Positions 21,410-29,681 of a stretch of 64,000 nucleotides of DNA are shown piece by piece (positions within the stretch are counted from its first letter, which is position 1; each line of letters begins with the position of its first letter). Under the pieces are notes generated by a model, which ran no database searches, had not been told where the DNA came from, and saw only the letters and a list, made by a program, of their open reading frames with translations. Position numbers and translations under genes: made by a program. The stretch spans positions 744,001 through 808,000 of the forward strand of contig CP014761.1 in NCBI GenBank assembly GCA_001647635.1, read 5' to 3'. Origin of the DNA: Leifsonia xyli. GTDB lineage: Bacteria; Actinomycetota; Actinomycetes; Actinomycetales; Microbacteriaceae.

Positions 21410-22298
21410 GCTCGGCCAGGCGGTGCGGGGCGGGGAGGTCGCCGACGTTGATGCCGACCATGGCCTCGCCGAGGCCGCGCGACACCTCCGCGATGACCGA
21501 CGGGTCGTCATAGAAGGTGGTCGCCTTGACGATCGCCGCCGCGCGCTGCGCCGGGTTGCCCGACTTGAAGATGCCCGAGCCGACGAACACGCCGTCCGCG
21601 CCGAGCTGCATCATCATCGCGGCGTCCGCCGGGGTGGCCACGCCGCCCGCGGTGAACAGCACGACCGGGAGCTTGCCGGTGTCGGCGATCTCGCGCACCA
21701 GCTCGTACGGGGCCTGCAGCTCCTTGGCCGCGACGTACAGCTCGTCCTTGGTCATCGACTTCAGTGCGTTGATCTCCGAGGTGATCTTGCGGATGTGCTT
21801 GGTCGCCTCGGACACGTCGCCGGTGCCCGCCTCGCCCTTGGAGCGGATCATCGCCGCGCCCTCGTTGATACGGCGCAGCGCCTCGCCGAGGTTGGTCGCA
21901 CCGCAGACGAACGGGACGGTGAACTGCCACTTGTCGATGTGGTTGACGTAGTCGGCGGGCGACAGCACCTCGGACTCGTCGATGTAGTCCACATCCAGCG
22001 CCTGCAGCACCTGGGCCTCGACGAAGTGGCCGATGCGGGCCTTCGCCATGACCGGGATGGACACCTCGGCGATGATCGCCTCGATCAGGTCCGGGTCGCT
22101 CATCCGGGCCACGCCGCCCTGGGCGCGGATGTCGGCGGGGACCCGCTCGAGCGCCATGACGGCGACCGCGCCGGCGTCCTCGGCGATGCGCGCCTGCTCG
22201 GGGGTGACGACGTCCATGATGACGCCGCCCTTCAGCATCTCGGCGAGGCCGCGCTTGACCCGGCTCGATCCGATGGTGCTCTGCTCGCTGTCCGTCAT
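21399..22298 (-). CDS. pdxS: Pyridoxal 5-phosphate synthase lyase subunit
   Basis: Condenses ribose 5-phosphate, glyceraldehyde 3-phosphate and ammonia to PLP in the DXP-independent pathway. 299 aa from ATG 22298 ([31 protein letters not shown]), with GAGGG-type purine-rich bases just upstream. Motifs: [56 protein letters not shown]. Divergent from the pdxR-like regulator, with the presumed operators in the 113-base gap. Confidence 0.98.
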   Translation of the reverse strand: MTDSEQSTIGSSRVKRGLAEMLKGGVIMDVVTPEQARIAEDAGAVAVMALERVPADIRAQGGVARMSDPDLIEAIIAEVSIPVMAKARIGHFVEAQVLQALDVDYIDESEVLSPADYVNHIDKWQFTVPFVCGATNLGEALRRINEGAAMIRSKGEAGTGDVSEATKHIRKITSEINALKSMTKDELYVAAKELQAPYELVREIADTGKLPVVLFTAGGVATPADAAMMMQLGADGVFVGSGIFKSGNPAQRAAAIVKATTFYDDPSVIAEVSRGLGEAMVGINVGDLPAPHRLAERGW

Positions 22299-22309
22299 GG
22301 TCGCCCTCT

Positions 22310-22339
22310 CGTGCGGTACGCGCAGCAACGTGCGGTACG
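22310..22339. promoter_or_regulatory. Direct-repeat operator candidate between pdxS and pdxR
   Basis: CGTGCGGTACG occurs twice, at 22310-22320 and 22329-22339, identical over 11 bases with a 19-base period, so both copies face nearly the same side of the helix. MocR/PdxR regulators are known to bind directly repeated boxes beside pdxST. Binding here is inferred. Confidence 0.6.
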
Positions 22340-22411
22340 AAATCTGTTTTGGCCTATGCCGAAGATAGCACTGTCACCGCGGCTCGATAGACTCGGATCC
22401 TCGGGAGGGAC

Positions 22412-23722
22412 ATGGACCAGCAGACCATCACGGGCGCCACGGCGTCCGAGATCGCGGCGAGCGTGCGCGCGCTGCACGAACGCGGCGCGCTGCGGACCGG
22501 CGACGCCCTGCCTCCCGTCCGCGAGCTCGCCGCGCAACTCGGCGTCAACCGCAACACCGCCGTGGCCGCCTACCGCCTGCTCGCACAGGCCGGCGTCGTC
22601 ACCGCACGGGGCCGCGCCGGCACCGTCGTCGCCGGCGTCACCGCGGTGGCGCAGGAGGGCTACGCGGCCGACAGCATCCTGCGCGACATCGGCACGGGCA
22701 ACCCCGACCCCGCGCGCATCCCCGACCTCACGGGCGCCCTCGCGACCGCTGTCGGGCGACCGGTGCTCTACGGCGAGCCGGTCATCGACCCGGCCTTCGA
22801 AGAGCGCGCGCTGGTGTGGGTCAGCGCCGACCTCCCCGACCGCCCGGTGCGCATCACGGTCACCAACGGGGCGGTGGATGCGGTCGAGCGGCTGCTCGCG
22901 CAGGCCCTGCTCCGCGACGACGCTGTGGCGTTGGAGGACCCGTGCTTCCTGGCGAGCATCCACACCGTCCGGCTCGGCGGCTACCGCGCCGTTCCCGTGC
23001 CGGTGGATGCGGAGGGCATGACCGTCGAAGGGCTGCACGCCGCGCTCGACGCGGGCGTCCGCGCGGTGATCTGCACCCCTCGTGCGCAGAACCCGACCGG
23101 GGCGACGCTCTCCCCCGCCCGAGCCGCTGCACTGCGCGCGGTGCTGGCCGACCATCCGTACGTGCTGGTGATCGAGGACGACCACTTCTCGATGCTGTCG
23201 CAGCGTCCCTACGAGACCCTGATCGGGCCCGAGCACCGGCGGTACGCGCTGGTCCGCTCGGTGTCGAAGTCGCTCGGGCCGGACATGTGCCTGGCCGTCG
23301 CGGCGACGGACCCCGAGACGGCCGACCGCCTCGCGTTCCGCCTCTCCCCCGGCACGACGTGGGTCAGCCACATCCTGCAGCGCCTCGTGCTCGCGCAGCT
23401 GACGGACGACGCCGTGCTCGCTCAGGTGGAGGAGGCCGGCCGCCACTACGCCGAGCGCAACGCCGCCTTCGCCGCACGCCTGACCGATCGCGGGCTGCCG
23501 ACCGAGGCCGGTGACGGCCTCAACCTGTGGGTCGAGCTGCCGGTCGAGGCGCGGGTCGTCGCCGACAAGCTGATGCGCCGCGGGTGGCTCGCGCGCACCG
23601 GCGACGAGTTCGTGCTCGGCGAGCATCCCGCGCCTTCCCGCCACCTGCGGCTGACGGTGCACGACCTCGACGAGGACGAGACCGAACGCCTGGTCGCCGA
23701 CCTGGCCGACGCCGCGAAGTGA
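22412..23722 (+). CDS. pdxR: PdxR-like MocR-family transcriptional regulator
   Basis: 436 aa fusion of a GntR-type winged helix (residues about 8-75, LPPVRELAAQLGVNRNTAVAAYRLLAQAGVV) to a fold-type I aminotransferase-like domain. The PLP-binding region is intact: NPTGATLS, VIEDDHFSM, and the Schiff-base Lys in RSVSKSLGPDM. Position beside pdxST and pdxY makes it very likely the PLP-sensing regulator of vitamin B6 synthesis (activator of pdxST in Corynebacterium; that role here is inferred). The ATG is preceded by GGGAGGG. Confidence 0.9.
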   Translation: MDQQTITGATASEIAASVRALHERGALRTGDALPPVRELAAQLGVNRNTAVAAYRLLAQAGVVTARGRAGTVVAGVTAVAQEGYAADSILRDIGTGNPDPARIPDLTGALATAVGRPVLYGEPVIDPAFEERALVWVSADLPDRPVRITVTNGAVDAVERLLAQALLRDDAVALEDPCFLASIHTVRLGGYRAVPVPVDAEGMTVEGLHAALDAGVRAVICTPRAQNPTGATLSPARAAALRAVLADHPYVLVIEDDHFSMLSQRPYETLIGPEHRRYALVRSVSKSLGPDMCLAVAATDPETADRLAFRLSPGTTWVSHILQRLVLAQLTDDAVLAQVEEAGRHYAERNAAFAARLTDRGLPTEAGDGLNLWVELPVEARVVADKLMRRGWLARTGDEFVLGEHPAPSRHLRLTVHDLDEDETERLVADLADAAK

Positions 23723-23750
23723 CGTCCGCGTGAGATGAGAGGATCGAGGG

Positions 23751-24602
23751 ATGAAGATCCTCTCGATCCAGTCCGCGGTCGCCTACGGTCACGTCGGCAA
23801 CTCCGCCGCCGTCTTCCCGCTGCAGCGCATCGGCGTCGAGGTGCTGCCCGTCTACACGGTCAACTTCTCCAACCACACCGGCTACGGCGCGTGGCGCGGG
23901 CCGCTGATCGCCCCGGACGACGTCCGCGACGTGATCACGGGGATCGAGGAGCGCGGCGTGCTCGGTCAGATCGACGCGGTGCTGTCCGGCTACCAGGGCA
24001 GCGAGGGCATCGGCGACGTGATCATCGACGCGGTCGCGCGCGTCAAGGCCGCCAACCCGAACGCCGTCTACGCCTGCGACCCGGTCATGGGCAACGCGAA
24101 GTCGGGCTGCTTCGTCGCGCCGGCCATCCCGGTTCTCCTGCGCGAGCGCGTGGTTCCGGTCGCCGACATCATCACGCCGAACCAGTTCGAGCTCGGGTTC
24201 CTCACCGAGACGTCGCCGGACACGCTGGAGTCGACGCTGGAGTCGGTGGATGCGGCCCGCGCGATGGGCCCGCGCACCGTCCTCGTGACCAGCGTCGAGC
24301 GTCCGGACGCCCCGGCCGACACGATCGAGATGCTGGCCGTGGACGACGCCGGCGCGTGGCTCGTTCAGACGCCGCGCCTCCCCATGAAGGCCAACGGCTC
24401 GGGCGACGTGACGGCTGCGCTCTTCACTGCGCACTACGTCCGCACCGGCGACGCGGAGCTGGCGCTGCGCAAGACCGTGTCGAGCGTGTTCGACCTCCTC
24501 ACCCGCACGCTGGAGTCGGGCGAGCGGGAGCTGCAGCTCGTGGAGTCGCAGGAGTCGTATGCCCACCCGCGTGAGCAGTTCGCGGTGACGAAGGTCCGCT
24601 AG
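23751..24602 (+). CDS. pdxY: Pyridoxal kinase
   Basis: Phosphorylates pyridoxal (salvage route to PLP). 283 aa, beginning MKILSIQSAVAYGHVGNSAAVFPLQRIG, the PdxY signature. Substrate and nucleotide motifs: NHTGYG, VYACDPVMGN, ITPNQFELGFLT, and the anion-hole/catalytic MKANGSGDVTAALFTAHY. It begins 28 bases after pdxR on the same strand, so both may be one transcript; thus regulator, de novo synthesis and salvage are clustered. Its TAG stop shares a CTAG palindrome with the stop of the convergent HIT gene. Confidence 0.96.
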   Translation: MKILSIQSAVAYGHVGNSAAVFPLQRIGVEVLPVYTVNFSNHTGYGAWRGPLIAPDDVRDVITGIEERGVLGQIDAVLSGYQGSEGIGDVIIDAVARVKAANPNAVYACDPVMGNAKSGCFVAPAIPVLLRERVVPVADIITPNQFELGFLTETSPDTLESTLESVDAARAMGPRTVLVTSVERPDAPADTIEMLAVDDAGAWLVQTPRLPMKANGSGDVTAALFTAHYVRTGDAELALRKTVSSVFDLLTRTLESGERELQLVESQESYAHPREQFAVTKVR

Positions 24603-25192
24603 GCCTTCGGCCAGGCGTCCGCGATCGCCTGACGGACGTCGCCGAGAAGCTGGGGAAGCGCCTTGGTGCGGGCGATGATCGGGAAGAAGTTCGCGTCCTG
24701 CGCCCACCGCGGCACGATGTGCTGGTGCAGGTGCGCCGCGATGCCGGCGCCGGCGACCGCGCCCTGGTTCATGCCGATGTTGAACCCGTCGTTGTGCGAC
24801 ACCTCGCGGATGACGCGCATCGCCGTCTGGGTGATGCTCCCGATCTCGGCGACCTCCTCCTGCGTCGCCTCGTCGTACAGCGCGATGTGCCGGTACGGGA
24901 CGACCAGCAGGTGACCGCTGTTGTACGGGAAGAGGTTCAGCAGCGCGTAGGCGTGCGTGCCTCGTGCGACGATCAGCGCGTCTTCGTCGCTCATGCTCGG
25001 CGCGACGCAGAACGGGCAGTCGTCGTGGCCCGGGTCGCCCTGCTGGATGTAGACCATCCGGTGCGGGGTCCACAGCCGCTGGAATTCGTCCGGCACCCCG
25101 ACCAGGTAGGACGGGTCGTCGACGCGGACGGGAGCATCGGCCCCGTCCGCGCCGGCGCCGTCGTCGTACGAGTCGAGATTCAGTCGTGCCAT
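24599..25192 (-). CDS. HIT-family nucleotide hydrolase/phosphorylase
   Basis: 197 aa. HIT core [10 protein letters not shown] (catalytic His triad HxHxHx), [20 protein letters not shown], and a CPFC motif near residue 60 that likely helps bind zinc. Resembles actinobacterial AP4A phosphorylase/HIT proteins encoded beside thrS; substrate not determinable. ATG 25192 overlaps the thrS end by 13 bases, indicating coupling in a thrS-HIT operon (downstream pgsA-like genes seen in relatives are absent here). Confidence 0.92.
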   Translation of the reverse strand: MARLNLDSYDDGAGADGADAPVRVDDPSYLVGVPDEFQRLWTPHRMVYIQQGDPGHDDCPFCVAPSMSDEDALIVARGTHAYALLNLFPYNSGHLLVVPYRHIALYDEATQEEVAEIGSITQTAMRVIREVSHNDGFNIGMNQGAVAGAGIAAHLHQHIVPRWAQDANFFPIIARTKALPQLLGDVRQAIADAWPKA

Positions 25193-27162
25193 GCGGTGTC
25201 GACCAGCTCGTGGCTGCGGATGCTCTCGACGATGCGCTCGATCGCCTCGTCGACCGTCACGCCGTTGCGCTGCGTGCCGTCGCGGAAGCGGAAGCTGACC
25301 GTGCCCGCCGCCGCATCCTCCTCGCCGACGATCAGCTGGAACGGCACCTTGGCCTTGGTGTGCGTGCGGATCTTCTTCTGCATGCGGTCGTCGGAGTGGT
25401 CGACCTCGGCGCGCACACCGCGGGCCCGGAGCCGCGCGATCACGTCGTCGAGGAAGGGCGCGTACTGGTCCGCGACCGGGATGCCGACCACCTGCACCGG
25501 CGACAGCCACACCGGGAACGCCCCGGCGTAGTGCTCCAGCAGGATGGCGAAGAACCGCTCGATCGAGCCGAGGAGCGCCCGGTGGATCATCGCCGGCTGC
25601 TTGCGCGTGCCGTCGGCGGCGTTGTACTCGAGCTGGAACAGCTCCGGCTGGTTGAAGTCGAGCTGCACGGTGGACAGCTGCCAGGTGCGGCCGATCGCGT
25701 CGCGCGCCTGCACCGAGATCTTCGGGCCGTAGAACGCCGCCCCGCCCGGGTCGGCGACCAGCTCGAGACCAGACTCGATCGCGACCTGCCGCAGGGTCTC
25801 GGTCGCGGTCTCCCACGACTCGTCGCTGCCGACGTACTTGTCCGGGTCCTTCGTGGACAGCTCCAGGTAGAAGTCGGTGAGGCCGTAGCCGCGCAGGGTC
25901 TCGAGCACGAACTCCAGCTGCCGGGCGACCTCGTCCTTGATCTGGTCCTCGGTCACGTAGATGTGCGCGTCGTCCTGCGTCAGGCCGCGGACGCGGGTGA
26001 GGCCGGACAGGGTGCCCGACTTCTCGTAGCGGTACACGGTGCCGAACTCCGACAGGCGGAGCGGGAGCTCGCGGTAGCTGCGGCCCCGCGCCCGGTAGAT
26101 CAGGTTGTGCATCGGGCAGTTCATCGGCTTGAGGTAGTAGTCCTGCCCCTGCCGGGTGATGTTGCCGTCGGCGTCCCGCTCCTCATCCAGGTGCATGGGA
26201 GGGAACATGCCCTCCTTGTACCAGTTGAGGTGCTGGCTGGTCTCGAAGAGGTGCGCCTTGGTGATGTGCGGGGTGTTCACCAGCTCGTAGCCGTTCGCGA
26301 TCAGGCGATCGCGCATGTAGTCCTCGATCTCCTTGCGGATGATCCCGCCCTTGGGGTGGAACACCGCCAGGCCCGAGCCGATCTCGTCGGGGAAGGAGAA
26401 CAGGTCGAGCTCGGCGCCGAGCTTGCGGTGGTCGCGCTTGGCGGCCTCCTCCATGCGGGTCTGGTAGGCGCGCAGCTCGTCCTTGCTCGGCCACGCCGTG
26501 CCGTAGATGCGCTGCAGCTGCTTGTTCTTCTCGTTGCCGCGCCAGTAGGCGGCGGCGACGCGGGTGAGCGCCCAGCCGTTGCCGATCATGCGGGTGTTCG
26601 GGAGGTGCGGACCGCGGCAGAGGTCCTTCCACACCGTCTCGCCCGTCTTCGGGTCGACGTTGTCGTAGATCGTCAGCTCGCCGCCGCCGACCTCGACGCT
26701 CTCGCTCTCGTCGAATGCGGCCGTGTCGCCGTGCTGCGCGCCGCCCTTGAGCCCGATCAGCTCGAGCTTGTACGGCTCGTCCGCCAGCTCGGCGCGCGCC
26801 TCGTCGTCGGAAACGACGCGGCGGACGAACCGCTGGCCCGCGCGCTGGATGCGCTGCATCTCCTTCTCGAGCGCCTTCAGGTCCTCCGGGGTGAACGCCT
26901 CGAGCACGTCGAAGTCGTAGTAGAAGCCGTCGGTGATGGGCGGGCCGATGCCGAGCTTCGCCTCCGGATTGATCGCCTGGACCGCCTGCGCGAGGACGTG
27001 CGCGGTGGAATGACGCAGGATGTTGAGGCCGTCGGGAGAGTCGATGGTGACGGGCTCGACCTCGTCGGTCGTCGTGACGGTGGTCGCGAGGTCCTTCAGC
27101 TCGCCGTTGACGCGCATCGCGACAACGGAACGGTCGGTGAAGAGCTCGAAGCCGTCGGCCAC
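25180..27162 (-). CDS. thrS: Threonine--tRNA ligase
   Basis: Class II synthetase, 660 aa from a GTG start with AGGAG seven bases upstream. In order: a short TGS-like N-terminus, the editing domain with [11 protein letters not shown] (HxxxH), the catalytic core with [18 protein letters not shown], the zinc/threonine site [26 protein letters not shown], and the C-terminal anticodon-binding domain with [22 protein letters not shown] small hairpin lies just before the ribosome-binding site (see separate entry). Confidence 0.98.
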   Translation of the reverse strand: MADGFELFTDRSVVAMRVNGELKDLATTVTTTDEVEPVTIDSPDGLNILRHSTAHVLAQAVQAINPEAKLGIGPPITDGFYYDFDVLEAFTPEDLKALEKEMQRIQRAGQRFVRRVVSDDEARAELADEPYKLELIGLKGGAQHGDTAAFDESESVEVGGGELTIYDNVDPKTGETVWKDLCRGPHLPNTRMIGNGWALTRVAAAYWRGNEKNKQLQRIYGTAWPSKDELRAYQTRMEEAAKRDHRKLGAELDLFSFPDEIGSGLAVFHPKGGIIRKEIEDYMRDRLIANGYELVNTPHITKAHLFETSQHLNWYKEGMFPPMHLDEERDADGNITRQGQDYYLKPMNCPMHNLIYRARGRSYRELPLRLSEFGTVYRYEKSGTLSGLTRVRGLTQDDAHIYVTEDQIKDEVARQLEFVLETLRGYGLTDFYLELSTKDPDKYVGSDESWETATETLRQVAIESGLELVADPGGAAFYGPKISVQARDAIGRTWQLSTVQLDFNQPELFQLEYNAADGTRKQPAMIHRALLGSIERFFAILLEHYAGAFPVWLSPVQVVGIPVADQYAPFLDDVIARLRARGVRAEVDHSDDRMQKKIRTHTKAKVPFQLIVGEEDAAAGTVSFRFRDGTQRNGVTVDEAIERIVESIRSHELVDTAWHD

Positions 27163-27174
27163 CTGTCCACTCCT

Positions 27175-27199
27175 AGGGTTCTGGTCATCAGGGAACCCT
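27175..27199 (-). promoter_or_regulatory. Leader hairpin upstream of thrS ribosome-binding site
   Basis: AGGGTTC and GAACCCT pair exactly over 7 bp around an 11-base loop, ending one base before the AGGAG of thrS. Occlusion of translation initiation is possible but inferred; no anticodon-arm mimicry or T-box sequence is recognised. Confidence 0.4.
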
Positions 27200-27357
27200 C
27201 CAACTCTAGCCGGGTGCCGGAGCGCGACACCTCTTGTGGCCCATAAGGGTGCATGCGCGCGTATAGGACCTCGTCGTAGACTGCCCGTACTGCCCTGCCC
27301 GACTGCATCCGGACGGACCCGACCGACTGGACACCACTACCTCCCCCACACGAGCGG

Positions 27358-29598
27358 ATGTCCATCATGAGAATCGGTACCCTTGCGACGACCGGAGCGC
27401 TGCTCCTGTCCCTCATCGGAGCCTCTCCCGCTCTGGCTGCCACGCCGGAACCGGAGCCGACTCCCACAGCCACCAGCACGCCGGCCCCCACCGCGGAGCC
27501 GACCGCGCCCGCAGACCCGGCCGCGTCCGCTGAGCCGACGGCCCCCTCCTCTCCCGCGCCGTCGACGTCGACGCCCGCGGCGGACCCCAGCCTCGCCGTC
27601 CAGGACGCCGCGGGGGACCACGCGATGGGCTCCACCATCGAGGCGGTCGAGGGCCCGGCGGCCGGAGCCCGCACCATCACGCCGAAGGCGGCGCTCGGCG
27701 TGGGCGGCATCCTCGGCATGGACGTCAGCGGCTGGCAGCCGACGGTCGACTGGAACGCGATGTGGGCCAACGGCGCCCGCTTCGTCTACATCAAGTCGAG
27801 CGAGAGCACCGACTACGTCAGCTCGCACTTCCCGTCGCAGTGGGCCGGGGCGACCAGCGTCGGCATGATCCGCGGCGCCTACCACTTCGCCACGCCGAAC
27901 ACGACCGACGGCGCGACTCAAGCCCGCTACTTCGTCGCGCACGGCGGCACGTGGGCGCCGGACGGCCGCACGCTCCCGCCGCTGCTCGACATCGAGTACG
28001 CGACCGACGGCAGCGGCACCTGCTGGGGTCTCTCCCCCGCGGCGATGAGCCAGTGGATCCGCGACTTCGTCGGCACCATGAAGGCGCTCACCGGCATCGA
28101 GCCGGCGATCTACTCGACCGCCAACTGGTGGAACCAGTGCACCGGCTCCAACAACACGTTCGGCGCCTACCCGCTGTTCGTCGCCCGCTACGGCACGACC
28201 ACCCCGGGTGCGCTGCCGGCCAGCTGGCTGAACTGGACCATGTGGCAGTACGCCAGCTCCGGCGTCTTCGCGGGTGACCAGGACATCTTCAACGGCAACT
28301 ACGCCCAGCTGCAGGCCTTCGCCTTCGGCGCGAACAGCCACCCGCCGATCGGCGCGTACGACACCGCGACCGTCACCTCCGGCCAGCCGTTCAGCGTGAC
28401 GGGATGGGCGTTCGACCTGACGAACCTCGCGGCGGCCGTCCAGATCCAGGTCTCCTGGAGCACGCCCGCGGGGAACACCACGACCACCGGCACCGCGAAC
28501 CTGTCGCGTCCGGATGTGGGAGCCGCCTACCCCGCCGCGGGCGGCACCCACGGCTTCTCGATCTCGACCCCCTGGGCCGGATACGGGCAGTACGGAGCGT
28601 GCATCACCGTCGTCGCCCTGCCCGGCGACCGCGCGGGCAACAGCTCGCTCGGCTGCAAGACCGCGTTCATCTCCGCCGCGACGGCGACCGCTCCGACGGC
28701 GCAGCGCCTCACCGGTTCGGACCGCTTCGCCACCGCCGTGGCGATCTCGCAGGACCGCTACCCGACCGCGGGCGTCCCGGTCGTCTACGTCGCCTCCGGC
28801 CTCGACTACCCTGACGCCCTCGCCGCCGCCCCCGCCGCCGCGGCCCAGCGTGGACCGGTGCTGCTGACGACGAACTCCAGCGTCCCGTCCGCCACCCTGA
28901 CCGAGGTCCAGCGCCTGAAGCCGCAGAAGATCGTGGTCGTCGGCGGCCCGAACGCGGTCGGCGACACCGCCGTCGCGCAGCTCAACGCCATCGCGCCGGT
29001 CACCCGCCTGGGCGGAAGCGACCGCTACGAGACGGCGCAGCGGATCGCGGCCTACGCCTTCCCGAACGCCACGAAGGCGTACGTGGCGAGCGGCTTCGGG
29101 TTCGCCGACGCCCTCTCGGCCGGCCCGGTCGCCGCCAAGCTGGGCGCACCGCTCCTCCTCGTCGGGACCCCGAACCTGGACGCCGGAACGCAGGCGTTCC
29201 TCGCATCCCGCTCGATCAAGCAGGTGACGATCGTCGGCGGCACCAGCGTGGTGTCCCCGCTGTGGGCCCAGGGCGCGCAGTCCGCCGGCATCGCGGTCAC
29301 CCGGATCGGCGGCTCGTCCCGCTTCGAGACCAGCACCCAGATCACCGCCACCGCCTTCGGCGCGAACGCCGGCCAGAACGTGTACATCGCGTCCGGCGTG
29401 AACTGGCCCGACGCCCTCGTCGCCGCCGCAGCCGCGGGCTCGGTGCCCAAGCCGCTCCTGCTCAGCAACAGCGGCTGCGTCCCGCGCACCGTGGGCGACC
29501 AGCTGGTCCGCCTCGGCACCACGTCGATGAAGGTCGTGGGCGGCACCGACGCGCTGACCGCCGACGTGAACTCGCTCGGCGTCTGCTTCGTCGGCTGA
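27358..29598 (+). CDS. Secreted GH25 lysozyme-like muramidase with three cell-wall-binding (CWB2) repeats
   Basis: 746 aa. Signal peptide through ASPALA (residues about 1-27), an 80-residue Pro/Thr/Ala linker, then a GH25 domain (about 117-325): MDVSGWQPTVDW (substrate-site Asp), IRGAYHFATP, and PPLLDIEY with the catalytic Asp/Glu pair at about 211 and 213. A beta-rich linker domain (about 330-440, GWAFDLTNLAAAVQIQVSW) resembles those in actinobacterial autolysins. Three CWB2 repeats follow from about 449 (RLTGSDRFATAVAIS, RLGGSDRYETAQRIA, RIGGSSRFETSTQIT). Predicted to hydrolyse peptidoglycan at the cell surface. The start could be ATG 27367; neither has a strong ribosome-binding site. Confidence 0.92.
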   Translation: MSIMRIGTLATTGALLLSLIGASPALAATPEPEPTPTATSTPAPTAEPTAPADPAASAEPTAPSSPAPSTSTPAADPSLAVQDAAGDHAMGSTIEAVEGPAAGARTITPKAALGVGGILGMDVSGWQPTVDWNAMWANGARFVYIKSSESTDYVSSHFPSQWAGATSVGMIRGAYHFATPNTTDGATQARYFVAHGGTWAPDGRTLPPLLDIEYATDGSGTCWGLSPAAMSQWIRDFVGTMKALTGIEPAIYSTANWWNQCTGSNNTFGAYPLFVARYGTTTPGALPASWLNWTMWQYASSGVFAGDQDIFNGNYAQLQAFAFGANSHPPIGAYDTATVTSGQPFSVTGWAFDLTNLAAAVQIQVSWSTPAGNTTTTGTANLSRPDVGAAYPAAGGTHGFSISTPWAGYGQYGACITVVALPGDRAGNSSLGCKTAFISAATATAPTAQRLTGSDRFATAVAISQDRYPTAGVPVVYVASGLDYPDALAAAPAAAAQRGPVLLTTNSSVPSATLTEVQRLKPQKIVVVGGPNAVGDTAVAQLNAIAPVTRLGGSDRYETAQRIAAYAFPNATKAYVASGFGFADALSAGPVAAKLGAPLLLVGTPNLDAGTQAFLASRSIKQVTIVGGTSVVSPLWAQGAQSAGIAVTRIGGSSRFETSTQITATAFGANAGQNVYIASGVNWPDALVAAAAAGSVPKPLLLSNSGCVPRTVGDQLVRLGTTSMKVVGGTDALTADVNSLGVCFVG

Positions 29599-29604
29599 GG
29601 TCGG

Positions 29605-29664
29605 ACGACACACCGAGGGCCGTGTCCCCCGCCTGATGGATGGGAGGCACGGCCCTCGTGTCGT
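29605..29664. terminator. Bidirectional hairpin between lysozyme and S53 protease
   Basis: CGAGGGCCGTG (29614-29624) pairs exactly with CACGGCCCTCG (29648-29658), extended by ACGACA/TGTCGT across a three-base bulge. It lies between convergent stops and can serve both genes. Confidence 0.75.
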
Positions 29665-29681
29665 GCGCTACGCGGTGAGCG

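Noticed and set aside
24964..27246. Long plus-strand open frame opposite thrS
   Set aside because: Shadow of thrS; no recognisable domain or initiation site.
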